64,000 nucleotides of DNA from Nitrospira sp. (GCA_024760525.1 CP060499.1:1240001-1304000), one strand, 5' to 3'. Counted from the first letter of the stretch, positions 32,864 through 42,176 are shown. The notes: generated by a model not told the origin, from the sequence alone. Translations and numbers: made by a program.

Positions 32864-33331
32864 CTACGCACGGCTGTTCAGGAATCCGATCTGCCGCCAC
32901 GCTTCGTATACCACGACCGCCACAGTATTGGAGAGATTCAAGCTTCTGCTGTCGGGCATCATGGGAAGTCGGATCCGCTGCTGTTCAGCAACGGCTTCCA
33001 GCAATTCAGTCGGCAGCCCGCGACTTTCCGGTCCGAAGAGGAACACGTCGTTTGTCGCGTACGTGTTCAGATCGTAGCGTTGAGTACCTCTGGTGGAAAC
33101 GGCAAACAGCCGGCAGCCGGCAAACCGGGTTGCGCACGCCGCCCAGCTGTCGTAGACCTGGAGCGTGGCAAACTCGTGGTAATCCAGCCCGGCGCGTGTC
33201 AGTTGCTTATCGCCCATCGAAAAACCAAGCGGTTTCACGAGGTGCAATCTCGCGCCGGTATTGGCGCACAGGCGGATGATGTTGCCTGTGTTGGGCGGGA
33301 TCTCCGGCTGATAAAGGATCACGTCGAACAT
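32864..33331 (-). CDS. trmL: tRNA (cytidine/uridine-34 2'-O)-methyltransferase
   Basis: 155 residues, the normal size of this SPOUT-class enzyme, which methylates the wobble ribose of tRNA-Leu isoacceptors. YQPEIPPNTGNIIRLCANTG is the N-terminal signature; LFGPESRGLP and RLPMMPDSRSLNLSNTVAV form the trefoil-knot SAM site. It reads divergently from the TPR gene. Confidence 0.93.
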   Translation of the reverse strand: MFDVILYQPEIPPNTGNIIRLCANTGARLHLVKPLGFSMGDKQLTRAGLDYHEFATLQVYDSWAACATRFAGCRLFAVSTRGTQRYDLNTYATNDVFLFGPESRGLPTELLEAVAEQQRIRLPMMPDSRSLNLSNTVAVVVYEAWRQIGFLNSRA

Positions 33332-33465
33332 CGGGGGAGGAAGTGTATCACGAAGCGGGTGTTTTCACGATGCAGCCCGATGCGCCGAGAAGGACGCACA
33401 AGGAGTCGACTCATTTCGCCGTCACTGGCTTCTTGATATAGTGAGTCTGCTGAAGGGAAAACAGG

Positions 33466-35223
33466 ATGATTCGAGCTCGATACTTGCCCGCAGGGGCGCA
33501 ATGGTTCACCGTCCAGCCGATCAAGTGCTTGATGGTCCGACTCGTTGGCATGCCGCTGATCCTGACGCTCAGCACGGGTTTCTCCGCGTTGGCTGGCGAG
33601 CACTCGCTTGGTTCAGACGAACAGGTTGCTCAGCATGCCGGGGCCGCATGGGAGAGTGGCGCGATCACGACGGCGCTAGAGATCCTTGACCACGGCGTGA
33701 GTATTCATCCGAACGCGGTTTCTCTGTACAAGCTCCGCGGAGATATTCTTTCCACGTTTCGCGATCCCCAAGAAGCCATTCAAGCGTACGACCGGGCTCT
33801 TGCCGTACAGCCCACGGCATTGGATATCCGCTGGGCCAAGTGGGGTCTGTTGGCGCGGTGGGGACAAGACGAGGGCGCGATCGCGGAATTATATGAGATC
33901 GCCAGGATCGAAGAGAACAATCCGTTGATCCACTGGCGTCTGGCGCAAGAACTCCGAAAGCTCGACCGCTTGGAGGAATCTCTGGATGCGTACAAGCGGG
34001 CCGTAGGACTCATGCCGGGCCTGTTAGGTTGGAGACTGGCGCTGGCTCGTGCGCGCTTCGACGTCCTCGATTATCAAGGAGCCGACACGGATCTGCATTA
34101 TGTGCTGCACCATGTGCCACCGGGTTCTCCCCTCGAGGTTCCGGCTAGGAATCAGCTTGCACAGCTGTATGAATCCATGGAACGGGGGCGGCGATTCAAG
34201 CCGGCACCGACGCCTCAGACCGCCGAGTCTCAACTGAAGGAATGGGCCGCCATTCGTTCTGATGCTTGGAAACTGTTCGAAGCAGGTCGGTATCGGCAAG
34301 CCGAACCGATGTATCGCAAGTTGCTGAGCCTCAATCCTTATGATTCCCTGGCCACCCATCAGTTGGGCCTGACTCTCATGCAATTAGGCCGATGCGAAGA
34401 TGCGCTCGCTGTGTTCGGCAACATGTCCAATCTGAACCCAAGTGAGGAAGACTTCGCGGACACGACCTATCGCATGGGGCAGTGCTATGTGGAGTTGGAA
34501 CGATGGGACGAAGCTTTTGTCCACTTTCAGATGTTGTATGATGCCGCGGTTGAGTTTGAACAGGTCAACAAGGATGTCCCGATACCGGCCGGTACGCGAG
34601 TGCTGGCCAAAGAGAAGATTGGCCGCTGGCTCGATAAAGTGCGGCCTCATGTCCCGGACTTGGTGAAGCTGAAAGAAGAGGAAGCCAAAAAGGCCGATAG
34701 CCGGAGGGATTCTTCACCTTCGCTGCCGGAAGAAGCTGTCTACGCAGGAGCCCTCGAAAAGATAGAGCCGCAGAAGACGCTGGATACGGGAGTGGCGATT
34801 GCGGGTCGTGATGCCGATTTCAGCTGGTTTCGCTTCGTGATTCCAGCCGCCAAAGTTGTGCGGGACGACTTTCCGACCGGCGCCCACGAGTTCATCCCGC
34901 TGAATCCGGGAGACACGTTTTTCGCCACTCAACCCGAAATCTACTTGGTCTTTAAACTGGTGTCGGATTCATTCGACAGCGTGTCGCTGACCGCACGATG
35001 TTCACCGGAAGTGCCTGCGATGACCGAGGATCCGCAAACGACAGTACAGGACCGGGTCATGACCACCATGAACGATCGCTCCGGCTATTTCCTCTTGAAC
35101 CGTCCGAAAACCGGCTGGACGCCGGGTCTCTATCGCTGCGGGTTGTTTGCGGGTGAGCGAGCCTCCGCCTATACCTATGTGGATGAAGTCCGATTCCGGA
35201 TCGTCGACCGCAATCAGCCTTGA
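33466..35223 (+). CDS. TPR-repeat protein, probably periplasmic
   Basis: 585 residues. The first 45 residues contain a hydrophobic segment ending in GFSALAG; internal starts at 33532 or 33550 would make this a standard signal peptide. Several tetratricopeptide units follow, for instance ALEILDHGVSIHPNAVSLY, EAIQAYDRALAVQPTALDI and EPMYRKLLSLNPYDSLATHQ, up to about residue 390. The last 165 residues are beta-rich and lack repeats. TPRs bind partner proteins; the partner is unknown. It has no operon neighbours. Confidence 0.75.
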   Translation: MIRARYLPAGAQWFTVQPIKCLMVRLVGMPLILTLSTGFSALAGEHSLGSDEQVAQHAGAAWESGAITTALEILDHGVSIHPNAVSLYKLRGDILSTFRDPQEAIQAYDRALAVQPTALDIRWAKWGLLARWGQDEGAIAELYEIARIEENNPLIHWRLAQELRKLDRLEESLDAYKRAVGLMPGLLGWRLALARARFDVLDYQGADTDLHYVLHHVPPGSPLEVPARNQLAQLYESMERGRRFKPAPTPQTAESQLKEWAAIRSDAWKLFEAGRYRQAEPMYRKLLSLNPYDSLATHQLGLTLMQLGRCEDALAVFGNMSNLNPSEEDFADTTYRMGQCYVELERWDEAFVHFQMLYDAAVEFEQVNKDVPIPAGTRVLAKEKIGRWLDKVRPHVPDLVKLKEEEAKKADSRRDSSPSLPEEAVYAGALEKIEPQKTLDTGVAIAGRDADFSWFRFVIPAAKVVRDDFPTGAHEFIPLNPGDTFFATQPEIYLVFKLVSDSFDSVSLTARCSPEVPAMTEDPQTTVQDRVMTTMNDRSGYFLLNRPKTGWTPGLYRCGLFAGERASAYTYVDEVRFRIVDRNQP

Positions 35224-35563
35224 TGACTTGTTCAGTCAGTTTCCAGACTGGTCACACGACGGTTCGACTGGAAGCTTTCGCAGACTAGCCTCTACGGTAG
35301 TCTCTCTTTCTGGGTAGTTTAAGCACAGCACTGGTTAGTTCTGTAACAGTGCTCGCCTCGAAGAATGCGATTAATCAATTCATCAACGCGATCGTTGTTG
35401 ATTGGACTCCCCCGAGCAGCAATGGTAGAAATTGCAACGAGTAAGAAATCCTTCTTAAAGCGGTGCCTGACCCTTCAACTCAGCGACGCTGCCATCAATA
35501 ACCCCAGTCGGGTGCATTTACCAGCAATATTCTAAGTATCGGTCGTTGCGCAGCGCTGCACAT
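35224..35563. other. Spacer of 340 bases without a recognised gene
   Basis: The stretch lies between the convergent ends of the TPR gene and the methyltransferase gene. It is somewhat richer in AT than its surroundings. No reading frame with a ribosome-binding site, no repeat and no clear terminator could be supported. Confidence 0.4.
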
Positions 35564-36925
35564 TCAACGAAAAATGCGCAAGGCACTATGAATGCGACTA
35601 CGAACACGCAACGTACGACGTACGACTAAGTGACAGTAGACCAAGAAATTGACTATCCTCATCAGTGCCCCGCCGCCGCTAAATACCCTGTTTCCCTTTG
35701 ACTGCATGAAGTAGTGTTTACAGACGAGTGTTCGCTCCTCGGGTAATGACGCTTGCTCAAGGGCCAAAAGCAGGTCTGACACATCAAAGGACAATGGTGG
35801 GTAAAAGGGGCCGCAGCTGGAGAATACTTCTCTAGGGTTCACGCATCGTTTGATAGTTGTAACACCATAATGGATAGAAGTTGCAGACTGGGTTTCTTCA
35901 TTTCGATAGGCAATAGTATTGGAGCAAATGACGATGTTGCATAAGTCGGCAAGTGGACCAAGTAAAGCCCGGGTTTTATCTTCAGGACGTTCATTGCCAA
36001 ACTGAAGGATCATGTGGATCATCTGACAGAGTCCCTCGGAACGCAGATGCTTTCCGAGACCTTGTAGGATTTTCGACCACAACACGTCGCCCATTCGACC
36101 ACCGCAGAACCGGTTATCGCCCGGGGAGGTTGTAGTATCAGGCATATATGGGGGATTTGAAAGAATAAGGTCAAAGGTCCTGCCTTCCACGGCATGGAAG
36201 AGATCGCCTCGACGGAATTCAATGTTTGTGATGCCGTTAAACCAAGCGTTGAACTCAGCGAATTGTAACGCTCGTGGGCTGATGTCCGTCGCGACTACGT
36301 GCTTCGAATGGCGCGATGCGACGAGGGCATGGACACCTGAGCCGGTGCACAGGTCCAATGTCGACTCCACCGGCTTTCGTGACACAGAACCAACAAAATC
36401 GAAGGAGTCCGGAAGCAAGGGCATGACGCTGTTCACGCCGGACGGAGGTCTTACCCGCGCGTCGGTCGCAAAAAAGAGACCCGCACACTCGAAAAACGCG
36501 AGGTCACATACGGCTACGTCCCCATCCAAACGAATCAATTTCATAGCGGCAAGTGCACTGAGGTCATTAGGCGAGAAGAGGCAAGCGAGGGTCGTCGTTT
36601 GTACGGGCTCGTTCAACAAGAATAACCAAATCAGCATGTCCAGTCGATCTTTCGGTCCTCTCCGTATGAAATAGTTAGAGATCGTCCCAAGGATTCCCGA
36701 CCGGCTGGCAGACAACATGCGAGCTCCGATGTCAGCATCCATGCTGGCACACTGCACAAAGGCTCGAAATCGCCCGATCCCATCAGCCTCTTCGGGCGGC
36801 CACATACGATATTCCGTACCCAGCCGTGCTTTGACCGCCTCGAAGGTAAAACCAGCTTCTCGCAGAATACTCAAGATTCTTTCCGGGCGGCCACTAGCGA
36901 GCGGAATTGGAGGAAACACAGTCAT
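35564..36925 (-). CDS. HemK-like SAM-dependent methyltransferase with a long N-terminal domain
   Basis: 453 residues. The class I methyltransferase core lies at about residues 185-330: motif I is STLDLCTGSGVHALVASRHS, motif II is HVVATDISPRAL, and the NPPYMP motif marks N-methylation of glutamine or adenine side groups, as in PrmC/HemK. The approximately 180-residue N-terminal region is helical and may recognise the substrate; the C-terminal 120 residues are not assigned. Codon choice is plainer and AT-richer than neighbouring genes, and the gene stands alone between a TPR gene and bioB, which suggests acquisition. The substrate is unknown. Confidence 0.72.
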   Translation of the reverse strand: MTVFPPIPLASGRPERILSILREAGFTFEAVKARLGTEYRMWPPEEADGIGRFRAFVQCASMDADIGARMLSASRSGILGTISNYFIRRGPKDRLDMLIWLFLLNEPVQTTTLACLFSPNDLSALAAMKLIRLDGDVAVCDLAFFECAGLFFATDARVRPPSGVNSVMPLLPDSFDFVGSVSRKPVESTLDLCTGSGVHALVASRHSKHVVATDISPRALQFAEFNAWFNGITNIEFRRGDLFHAVEGRTFDLILSNPPYMPDTTTSPGDNRFCGGRMGDVLWSKILQGLGKHLRSEGLCQMIHMILQFGNERPEDKTRALLGPLADLCNIVICSNTIAYRNEETQSATSIHYGVTTIKRCVNPREVFSSCGPFYPPLSFDVSDLLLALEQASLPEERTLVCKHYFMQSKGNRVFSGGGALMRIVNFLVYCHLVVRRTLRVRSRIHSALRIFR

Positions 36926-37261
36926 GAAGCAAGCAGGAAATTTGGGATGATAAGAAATATTACCAATGACTACGGATGAACAGAGCGCCCATTCTCTGAC
37001 TCGTCATTCGCCGCCATCGCACTGGATGGGACGGGTGTAATAATGATAAGTATGTTTCGGTATGGTCTGCCATGATGTGTCGAGAAGCATCGGCATGCTC
37101 AAGGTCTTCTCGCCACTACCTTTCCCGTTTTCTCACACGTAGATCTGCGTGCCATACACCTTGGCGGTTGTTCGTGCCGACTTTGCTGCTCTACGGAGTG
37201 CACGCCGCAACACTCTGCGCAAACCGTGTGTTCTCTGTCTGCCGTTCTACTCTCTCCGGTA
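36926..37261. other. Spacer upstream of the methyltransferase, no intact gene
   Basis: About 340 bases without a supported gene. The promoter of the methyltransferase gene should be near 36930-37070 on the minus strand, but no good -35/-10 pair stands out. Toward its right end the minus strand continues the fragment described at 37262-37335. Confidence 0.4.
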
Positions 37262-37335
37262 GCTGTGGTGCAGGTGGAAGGAATTCTCTAGTAAAAGCGG
37301 TTTTCCCCGAGCCATGTGGTTCGGCAGTACTAATG
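37262..37335 (-). pseudogene. Possible fragment of a zeta-toxin-like P-loop kinase
   Basis: On the minus strand, just after bioB, the peptide ISTAEPHGSGKTAFTREFL resembles the N-terminus of zeta-toxin/UDP-GlcNAc-kinase proteins (AGPNGSGKTTFAREFLP). No start codon, no remaining domain and no antitoxin are visible; the frame then decays and stops near 37193. It could be a short remnant left by deletion, or coincidence. Confidence 0.25.
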
Positions 37336-37375
37336 CAACGAGGGTGTCGAGCCAGTCGAACGTCCACTCCAACGA

Positions 37376-38368
37376 TTAGCCTGCCACCGGCTGCTGATAA
37401 TCCACTTCGATCGTGAAGCCGAGATCTTTGATCATGCCCCAGACTTCCGGAGCCGGAGCGCCCGGGGTCGTCAGATATCCGTTCACGAAGACGGAGTCGG
37501 CTGGATAGAGAGCGAGAGGTTGCAAGCTGCGTAGGTTGTGTTCTCGACCACCCGCAATGCGAATTTCCGTGCTGGGGTGAAGAAAGCGGAAGAGGCAGAG
37601 TACTTTCAAACAGCGCTGGGGCGTGAGGTGGTCGCAATTCTCCAATGGAGTGCCGGCTACCGGATGAAGCGTGTTGAGGGGGATCGAATCCGGCTTTACC
37701 TCGCGCAGAGCCATCGCCAGTTCGATCAAATCCTCGTCCTTTTCTCCCATGCCGACAATTCCACCCGAGCAGATTTCTAATCCTGCTGCACGGGCATTTC
37801 TGATCGTCGCCAGCCGGTCCTGAAATGTATGGGTCGTGCAAATCGATGCGTGAAAAGCCTCGCTGGTGTTCAAGTTGTGGTTCACCCGATCGACGCCTGC
37901 TGCTTTCAGTCTCTTGGCTTGGGATTCGTTCATTATTCCAAGCGAACAACATATTTGAATCGGGACTTCCTGCTTGATGGCGCGCACAGCTCCGGCGATT
38001 TCGTCGATTTCACGATCCAATGGACTGCGTCCGCTGATGACGATGCAGTAGCGCTGGGCTTTTGATGCGGCCGCTTGCCGGGCGCCCGCGATCATTTGCT
38101 TCTGCGGAAGGAGATTGTAGCGTTCGATCGGTGCCGTCGAGATGGAGGATTGCGAACAGTAGTGGCAGTCTTCTTGACACGCTCCGCTCTTGGCATTCTG
38201 GAGCATCTGCAGGCGAACGGTGCGGCCGAAGTGTTTGGATCGGACTTGAAAGGCCGCGTGCAACAATGAAAGCAATTCGTCGTCCGGCGCACTCAAGACG
38301 GAGTGGCATTCTCCTTCGGTAAGGAGTTCGTCATTGAGAGCTTTATCTGCCAAGGTCATATAGTTCAT
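37376..38368 (-). CDS. bioB: Biotin synthase
   Basis: 330 residues. The radical-SAM cluster C64-x3-C68-x2-C71 is in GACQEDCHYCSQSS; ICCSLGIMNE, NHNLNTSEAF and SGGIVGMGEKDEDLI are the further BioB motifs that bind the second iron-sulfur cluster and substrate. It inserts sulfur into dethiobiotin. No other bio gene lies nearby, so the pathway genes are scattered. A few residues near the C-terminus (EVDYQQPVAG) vary freely in the family. Confidence 0.95.
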   Translation of the reverse strand: MNYMTLADKALNDELLTEGECHSVLSAPDDELLSLLHAAFQVRSKHFGRTVRLQMLQNAKSGACQEDCHYCSQSSISTAPIERYNLLPQKQMIAGARQAAASKAQRYCIVISGRSPLDREIDEIAGAVRAIKQEVPIQICCSLGIMNESQAKRLKAAGVDRVNHNLNTSEAFHASICTTHTFQDRLATIRNARAAGLEICSGGIVGMGEKDEDLIELAMALREVKPDSIPLNTLHPVAGTPLENCDHLTPQRCLKVLCLFRFLHPSTEIRIAGGREHNLRSLQPLALYPADSVFVNGYLTTPGAPAPEVWGMIKDLGFTIEVDYQQPVAG

Positions 38369-38482
38369 AGAATCCTCAAAAACAGTGACGTGATGGGCTG
38401 CTTCGTTTTCGATCCGTTGAATCGAGGAGCAAGACTTCCCGAATCTGTCAGGTCAAATGATCCGCAAATACCGGTGGGAAAC

Positions 38483-39883
38483 CTACACGGTTTCAAACGG
38501 AGAAGCAATGCCTTGGTAAGGAACTGCGGGCACGGATGAGGGCTCGGCATCCGAGTGTGCAGCGGCTTGGCCGGCTTCGAGCCAGGGGAGCGCCGTGAGC
38601 GTATTCCACTTGGCGCAACGGCGGCAGCGGCCGGACCACTCGACTGACTCCTGCTGGCACTGAGTGCAGATATAGGGGACCACCACACGCTTCTTGAAGC
38701 TGAGGGCTTTCTTCAATTCGATGATGGCTTCCTCAAAATGCTGCTTGCGTAGGAAGAGATTGGCCATGATCTTGTGATAGTCCAAGAGGTGATCTTGAGG
38801 TCCCTCTATGGTCGAAAGCAGATCGAACGCCTCATCCACCATTTCCAGCCGATAGTACAGTTTGCCCAGGTAGAATTGGAGGATCGGATTCTGCGGGTTT
38901 TGCTGCAAGGCCTCCTGATAGATTCTGATGATCTCGCTGGGCTCGCCTTGATCCAAGAAGAGTTCTTCCAGCCGATGCAGAATGATCACGCTACGCGTTC
39001 GCGCATACACCTTCTTCAGGATTTCTACAGCGTCTTTGGTTTTGCCTTCGTGGAGCAGAATTTCACCCATCCCAATATAGGCGGGGAGGAAACTGCGGTC
39101 TTTCTTGATGGCGCCTCGGAAGTATCGCCGAGCTTTGTCGGGATGCCCGCGTTCGAGGAGTTGCCGCCCGACTTCGTACATGCATCCGACCAGCAGCGCC
39201 GCTTCCGCCTGCTTTTCGGGAGCGGGCAGATTGGCTTTAAGTAAGCGGTGCTGAATCTCAAGCGCTTCGCTCCATCGCTCCATGCGGATGTTGAGGTCCC
39301 GTTTTCGGATGAGGGCCGTCAGGTTGTCGGGCTCAATCTTGAGAATCTTCTGGAGCGCTTGAAGCGCCTCTTCATACCGTTTGGCTTCTTCCAAATCCTT
39401 GCCCAACTCCAACAAGACCTCAATGTTCCGATCATCGACGCGATGCGCATGTTGATGGAGCCGGACGGCTTCGGGGAAATTCTGTTCCGCCCGGTAGATA
39501 TTCCCCAACCAAAGAAGCGAATCGACGCGATTGGGATCGATGGCTAGGGCTTTTTCAAAGAGCGTAATCGCTTCCAACGTGCGTTTCGACATGAACGCAT
39601 GGGTTCCGTCCCGATGGAGTGTGTCGACCTTCTCTTTCCGACGCACCAGTCGGTTACTGCGCCAATTCAAGATCAAATGCGCCGTTTGTTGCAGCCCCAC
39701 GACAAAGGTGGCGAGTACCGCCCCGAATGCCATGGAGATCAAGACGAGTGTGACGGGACTGAGCTCAAACTCTGCGCCTGGGCCGGTGTGGACGACGACG
39801 GTCCCCGGGTTCAACTCGCGGAAATAGCTGTAGATGAATACCCCGGCGCTGATGACGAAAATGGTGATCAGCAGTTTGAACAT
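38483..39883 (-). CDS. lapB: LapA-LapB fusion: membrane-anchored TPR protein with rubredoxin-like end
   Basis: 466 residues. Residues 1-80 have two membrane helices separated by a short loop, as in LapA (DUF1049). Then TPR repeats run from about residue 95 to 395 (ITLFEKALAIDPNRVDSLLW, ALQALQKILKIEPDNLTALI). The C-terminus has two CxxC pairs, C406/C409 and C420/C423, forming the rubredoxin-like metal site of LapB. In E. coli LapA and LapB are separate neighbouring proteins that control LPS synthesis through FtsH and LpxC. It is the last gene of a nadD-rsfS unit, three bases after rsfS. Confidence 0.85.
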   Translation of the reverse strand: MFKLLITIFVISAGVFIYSYFRELNPGTVVVHTGPGAEFELSPVTLVLISMAFGAVLATFVVGLQQTAHLILNWRSNRLVRRKEKVDTLHRDGTHAFMSKRTLEAITLFEKALAIDPNRVDSLLWLGNIYRAEQNFPEAVRLHQHAHRVDDRNIEVLLELGKDLEEAKRYEEALQALQKILKIEPDNLTALIRKRDLNIRMERWSEALEIQHRLLKANLPAPEKQAEAALLVGCMYEVGRQLLERGHPDKARRYFRGAIKKDRSFLPAYIGMGEILLHEGKTKDAVEILKKVYARTRSVIILHRLEELFLDQGEPSEIIRIYQEALQQNPQNPILQFYLGKLYYRLEMVDEAFDLLSTIEGPQDHLLDYHKIMANLFLRKQHFEEAIIELKKALSFKKRVVVPYICTQCQQESVEWSGRCRRCAKWNTLTALPWLEAGQAAAHSDAEPSSVPAVPYQGIASPFETV

Positions 39884-39886
39884 GGC

Positions 39887-40306
39887 CTACACCGTCTTCT
39901 GCGAATCCGTCTTCCGGGTCATGCGCCGCTTTGGGGCGGTCGCTGGGGCCGGCGCTTCGTCAGGAATAGGAACATGCCGCGCGTCGCTCCACAGACGCTC
40001 AATCGCATAGTGCGACCGAGAGTCCTGCCTGAATACATGGGCCACGACATCGCCAAAATCGAGGAGAACCCACTGGCCCGAGGTCGTCCCTTCAATGCTC
40101 AGCGGCCGTTGGCCCATGCGAGAGAGTGCGTCGACAATGGAGTCAGCGACCGCGCGTGTTTGTCTGTCGGATTCCGCCGACCCGATGACCAGGTAATCAG
40201 CGATTGAGGTGAGCGGGGCGACGTGGAGGACTTGGACATCGAGGGCCTTCTTGTCAGACATAGCCCTAGCTACGGCAAGGGCGGTGGCCTTAGATGCGCG
40301 TACGAT
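39887..40306 (-). CDS. rsfS: Ribosome silencing factor RsfS, apparently starting at ATC
   Basis: RsfS binds ribosomal protein L14 and keeps the large subunit from joining in starvation. The conserved core is KKALDVQVLHVAPLTSIADY, IGSAESDRQTRAVADSIVDA and GQWVLLDFGDVVAHVF. The first ATG (40261) would cut off the N-terminal helix usual in this family (here RASKATALAVARAMSD). In frame upstream there is no ATG, GTG or TTG, but an ATC at 40306 lies exactly six bases after a perfect AGGAGG (40313-40318). I therefore use 40306, giving 139 residues and a 17-base overlap with nadD. AUC initiation is rare, so this is a prediction. Confidence 0.8.
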   Translation of the reverse strand: MVRASKATALAVARAMSDKKALDVQVLHVAPLTSIADYLVIGSAESDRQTRAVADSIVDALSRMGQRPLSIEGTTSGQWVLLDFGDVVAHVFRQDSRSHYAIERLWSDARHVPIPDEAPAPATAPKRRMTRKTDSQKTV

Positions 40307-41024
40307 TACTGCCCTCCTGATAAAGATTATGGTGAAGTATATAAGATTCTACTGAGGGGGGCAACATATTTGCCAGCGGCAGTCCAGACCGAATCCTCTG
40401 TCTGATTTCCGATGCGGAGGTCGGATGGGGCGGGAGGGACAAGCAGGTGACCCCGGGAGAGGCGGGGACGGCAATATCCACCTTGCTCACCGCACCGGCG
40501 TCGAGCTGCGCAAGCATCTGTGGATCGAGATGGGGAAACAGGGACATCTTGGCTAGAGCACTGAAAGATCGTCCCGGCCTGGGAACCACGACGAAACGGC
40601 AGATCTTCAAGATCTGCTCCGGTGCTTTCCACATAGGGAGATCGAGAAACGCGTCCAGCCCAATGATAAAGAACAGCTCTGTGGAAGGGCCAAACTGCTC
40701 TTGTAGTTCAAGAACCGTATCGATGGAGTATGATTTCCCCTTTCGCCGCAGCTCGAGGTCGGTGACGTCAAAAGCCGGGATTCCGGCGGTCGCCAGACGC
40801 ACCATTTCGAGCCGAACATTCGCTGAAGCGAGTGATTGGTCCTGCTTATGCGGTGGGTCGCCGGTTGGAATGAAGAGGATTCGAGAGAGCTCCATCCGGT
40901 CGTGCACGTCATGCGCAATAGCCAGGTGCCCGTTGTGAATGGGGTTGAAACTGCCGCCGAATAAGCCGAGACGATGCGGAACCGGGCGCTGAGTGCTGCG
41001 CACTGAGGGTTGAGGAGCATTCAT
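40290..41024 (-). CDS. nadD: Nicotinate-nucleotide adenylyltransferase
   Basis: 244 residues from the ATG at 41024 (a TTG at 41045 would add seven). GLFGGSFNPIHNGHLAIA is the nucleotide-binding HxGH-type motif and HPTSASEIRQRIRSG the C-terminal SxxEIR motif. It makes nicotinate adenine dinucleotide for NAD synthesis. The 3' end contains the ribosome-binding site of rsfS, so the two are translationally coupled; the nadD-rsfS pairing is widespread in bacteria. Confidence 0.92.
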   Translation of the reverse strand: MNAPQPSVRSTQRPVPHRLGLFGGSFNPIHNGHLAIAHDVHDRMELSRILFIPTGDPPHKQDQSLASANVRLEMVRLATAGIPAFDVTDLELRRKGKSYSIDTVLELQEQFGPSTELFFIIGLDAFLDLPMWKAPEQILKICRFVVVPRPGRSFSALAKMSLFPHLDPQMLAQLDAGAVSKVDIAVPASPGVTCLSLPPHPTSASEIRQRIRSGLPLANMLPPSVESYILHHNLYQEGSNRTRI

Positions 41025-41054
41025 AACGCAGGATTCAGCACTCAAGACCCGCGA

Positions 41055-42176
41055 CTAGAGGATCACAAGATTGTCTCGATGGATGACTTCTTCATATTCC
41101 TGAGGGCCGAACTTCTCTTGAATATCCGCTGTCTTGAGCCCTCTCATTCGGTGTAATGAGTCGGACGAACAGTTCACCAAGCCTTTGGCGAATTCCTTTC
41201 CGTCCGTATCAAGACAACTCACCGCATCACCGGCTTCAAATGATCCCGCGACCTGGAGAATGCCCGAAGCCAACAGACTTTTCCCTCGCTTCGTCAGGGC
41301 ATCGACTGCTCCTCGGTCGAGGTGTATCTGGCCGCGGGGCCGAAGCGTGAAGGCGATCCAATGTTTGCGGCTGTTGAGGCGGCGCTCCCTGGCAAGAAAG
41401 AGACTTCCGCCTGGCTCACCGGCGAGAACTTTCGGCAGGAGTCCGGCCCGTTCGCCGTTGAGAATCAGGGTAGAGATTCCATACTCTCCGACTTTTTTGG
41501 CGGCCCGTAGCTTGGTTGCCATTCCCCCGGTGCCTTCAAATGTGCTGGACACCCCTGCCAGGCGCTCAATATCTTGGGTAATCTCCGGAATGAGTGGAAT
41601 CAGAGTGGCGGACGGATTTTTGCGCGGATCTTCAGTATAAAGGCCGTCGACGTCCGAGAGAATCACCAGCAGGTCTGCATCCGCCAGGTGAGCCACTTCG
41701 CTTGCAAGGGTGTCGTTGTCGCCGACTCTGATCTCATCAACCGCGACGGTATCATTTTCGTTGATGATCGGCAGAATGCCGAACCCAATGAGCGCCGAAA
41801 GGGTATGGCGGGCATTGAGAAAACGGCGTCGATCAGCGAGATCCTGGTGGGTGAGGAGAATCTGCGCCACCTGAATCCCCAGGCGCTCGAAGGCCTTTTC
41901 ATAGGCCCACATCAGTCGGCTTTGCCCCACAGCCGCCGCAGCCTGCTTGACTGGAAGGCTTTTGGGATAGTCTTTCAGCTGTAACTTTCGAATGCCGGAG
42001 ACGATGGCACCGGAGGAGACGATCAGGACCTCACGACCCTGAGTCCGGAGAGAAGCGATTTCACCGGCCAATCGCTCGATTTGGTGGGGGCGTAAACCCT
42101 CTGCACGCGAAGCAATCAGACTGCTGCCGATCTTGATGACGATCCGTTTGGCCTGTGCTAGGAGTGTGTCTCGCAT
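41055..42176 (-). CDS. proB: Glutamate 5-kinase
   Basis: 373 residues from an ATG that overlaps the obgE end by 19 bases. The amino-acid kinase domain (1-260) shows RIVIKIGSSLIAS, VLIVSSGAIVSGIRKL and ILSDVDGLYTEDP; the C-terminal PUA domain occupies about 280-370. It carries out the first step of proline synthesis. The open frame extends upstream, but only inside obgE and without family resemblance. No proA lies in the window. Confidence 0.93.
   Translation of the reverse strand: MRDTLLAQAKRIVIKIGSSLIASRAEGLRPHQIERLAGEIASLRTQGREVLIVSSGAIVSGIRKLQLKDYPKSLPVKQAAAAVGQSRLMWAYEKAFERLGIQVAQILLTHQDLADRRRFLNARHTLSALIGFGILPIINENDTVAVDEIRVGDNDTLASEVAHLADADLLVILSDVDGLYTEDPRKNPSATLIPLIPEITQDIERLAGVSSTFEGTGGMATKLRAAKKVGEYGISTLILNGERAGLLPKVLAGEPGGSLFLARERRLNSRKHWIAFTLRPRGQIHLDRGAVDALTKRGKSLLASGILQVAGSFEAGDAVSCLDTDGKEFAKGLVNCSSDSLHRMRGLKTADIQEKFGPQEYEEVIHRDNLVIL

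Noticed and set aside
37191..37952. 253-codon minus-strand frame overlapping bioB
   Set aside because: The part within bioB is out of frame with a well-defined enzyme; only its last portion after bioB was kept, as a possible fragment.
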